DNA of 6,860 nt from Thermomicrobiales bacterium. Lineage in GTDB: Bacteria > Chloroflexota > Chloroflexia > Thermomicrobiales > UBA6265. Made by a program: the position numbers and the translations under genes. A model generated the notes under the pieces. That model saw only the letters and a program-made list of their open reading frames with translations, had not been told where the DNA came from and searched no databases. The DNA is taken from positions 1 to 6,860 of the forward strand of contig JAUJMG010000216.1 of NCBI GenBank assembly GCA_030446955.1, in the 5' to 3' direction. How positions within the stretch are numbered: the first letter of the stretch is position 1; each line of letters begins with the position of its first letter. Positions 5,770 to 6,860 of the stretch are shown in pieces.

Positions 5770-6860
5770 ATGCCGGTCGAGATCGTGGTGCCGCCGCTTG
5801 GAGAGTCGCTGGTCGACGCGGTCGTCGGCCAGTGGCTGAAGGCGGAGGGCGACGAGGTCAGTCGCGGCGAGACCGTGGTCGAGTTGGAGACGGACAAGGT
5901 CAACCTGGACGTCACCGCCGCCGAGGACGGCGTCCTCTCCCGGATCGACAAGCAGGAAGGGGACGTCGTCACGGTCGGCGAGGTGCTCGGCCTGGTCGGC
6001 GCGAGCGACGGGGCGACGGCCGGCAACGGCACCGCTCCCGCCGAGGCCGCGGCTCGGCCGCCGGCGGCCGAGCCGCAGGTCGTCGCCGACGCCAACGGCG
6101 TCTCCGCCCCCCTCGCCTCCCAGGACACGGCCCCGGCCGTCGCTCCGGATGGAGGTCCGGCCCAACCCGCGGCCGTCTCGACGCCCACGCCCCCTCCCGC
6201 TCCCCCGGCCGCCGCGCCCACCGGCGATGCGTTCGGGAGCGGTCGGGCCGCCCCGGCGGTGCGCCGCCTTGCAGAGGAGCACCACGTCGATCTGGCGACG
6301 GTCGTCGGCAGCGGTCCGGCTGGCCGCGTCACCCGGGAGGATGTCCTTGCCCAAGCGGCCCGCCAGGCGCAGGCCCCGGCTCCGGCCCCAGCGGCACCCA
6401 GTCCTGCTGCCCCGCCACCTGCTCCCGCACCGGCGCCGACGCCCCAACCTGTTCAAGCAACTGCGGCTCCCGCCGCGCCTGGGCTGCCGGCCGATCCACG
6501 GGAGGAGCGGGTTCGCCTCTCCCGCCGCCGTCAGACCATCGCCCAGCGGCTGGTCCAGGCCCAGCAGACCGCCGCCATGCTCACCACCTTCAACGAGGTG
6601 GACATGACCGCGGTGATGGCCGTCCGCTCCCGCCGCAAGGACGCATTCAAAGAGCGCCACGGCGTCGGCCTCGGCTTCATGTCCTTCTTCACCAAGGCGT
6701 CCATCGGCGCCCTGAAGGCCTTCCCCCAGGTCAACGCCGAGATCCAGGGCGACGAGCTGGTGCTCAAGAAGCACTACGACATCGGCGTCGCGGTCGGCGT
6801 CGAGGAGGGCCTGGTCGTCCCCGTCGTGCGGGACGCCGACCGCAAGAGCTTCGCCGAGAT
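5770..6860 (+). CDS. sucB: 2-oxoglutarate dehydrogenase E2 component (dihydrolipoyl succinyltransferase), 5' part
   Basis: The frame gives 363 residues and runs off the right edge. E2 forms the core of the complex and transfers the succinyl group from its lipoyl arm to CoA. Residues 1-75 are a single lipoyl domain starting MPVEIVVPPLGES, with the lipoylation site at Lys43 in ETDKVNLDV. A Pro/Ala-rich flexible linker follows (about 78-157), then the peripheral-subunit-binding domain (about 160-196, APAVRRLAEEHHVDLATVVG followed by GRVTREDV), which should hold E1 or E3. A second Ala/Pro linker (about 197-243) leads to the 2-oxoacid dehydrogenase acyltransferase domain from about 246 (ERVRLSRRRQTIAQRL, then MLTTFNEVDMT). 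The C-terminal catalytic HxxxDG region is beyond the window. The neighbouring sucA and the LTTFNEVDM sequence favour succinyltransferase over acetyl- or branched-chain E2. It is probably co-transcribed with sucA. Confidence 0.94.
   Translation, partial: MPVEIVVPPLGESLVDAVVGQWLKAEGDEVSRGETVVELETDKVNLDVTAAEDGVLSRIDKQEGDVVTVGEVLGLVGASDGATAGNGTAPAEAAARPPAAEPQVVADANGVSAPLASQDTAPAVAPDGGPAQPAAVSTPTPPPAPPAAAPTGDAFGSGRAAPAVRRLAEEHHVDLATVVGSGPAGRVTREDVLAQAARQAQAPAPAPAAPSPAAPPPAPAPAPTPQPVQATAAPAAPGLPADPREERVRLSRRRQTIAQRLVQAQQTAAMLTTFNEVDMTAVMAVRSRRKDAFKERHGVGLGFMSFFTKASIGALKAFPQVNAEIQGDELVLKKHYDIGVAVGVEEGLVVPVVRDADRKSFAE

Noticed and set aside
5734..6774. Minus-strand open frame of 346 codons opposite sucB
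   Set aside because: It is antisense to the lipoyl, linker and acyltransferase regions of sucB; its Gly/Arg-rich repeats reflect the Pro/Ala linkers read backwards.
1..6860. tRNA or rRNA genes, CRISPR arrays, insertion sequences, toxin-antitoxin or phage-defence genes
   Set aside because: I saw no cloverleaf-like segment, regularly spaced repeat, transposase motif or defence-protein motif. This was by eye; a tool scan could still find something small.

Overview
The window comes from a GC-rich bacterial chromosome whose clear coding regions have mostly G or C in third codon positions. The 2-oxoglutarate dehydrogenase E1 and E2 sequences look like those of Chloroflexota in the Thermomicrobia/Sphaerobacter group. 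That placement is an inference from general resemblance; no database comparison was made.

Layout: (1) Positions 1-284, minus strand: the first 94 residues of a creatinase/prolidase-type (M24 family) protein running off the left edge, with a strong Shine-Dalgarno sequence. (2) Positions 285-1097: mostly non-coding. It contains a short plus-strand reading frame (513-797) with strong coding-type third-position bias but an in-frame TGA after codon 35, probably a decayed gene. (3) Positions 1098-2138, minus strand: a complete 346-residue atypical short-chain dehydrogenase/reductase of the GGxxxxG type, with a GTG start and a good sigma70-type promoter. (4) Positions 2139-2679: the divergent regulatory region, holding that promoter, several inverted and direct repeats, a candidate extended -10 element for sucA and a structured sucA leader. 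(5) Positions 2680-5697, plus strand: sucA, the thiamine-diphosphate E1 subunit of 2-oxoglutarate dehydrogenase (1005 residues), with an unusual Gly/Ala-rich tail. (6) Positions 5770-6860, plus strand: the 5' part of sucB, the dihydrolipoyl succinyltransferase E2 subunit, running off the right edge.

sucA and sucB are read in the same direction 72 bases apart and form an operon-like pair. E1 decarboxylates 2-oxoglutarate and loads the succinyl group on the E2 lipoyl arm, and E2 passes it to CoA. An E3 (lipoamide dehydrogenase) is needed but is not in the window. The left-hand genes have no evident pathway link to the TCA enzymes.

No clearly new multi-gene system is visible. The points worth a second look are small: the interrupted frame, the non-canonical SDR active site, the SucA tail, a 4-codon mini-ORF overlapping the sucA start, an RNA-like motif in the divergent region, and a hairpin abutting the sucB Shine-Dalgarno sequence.
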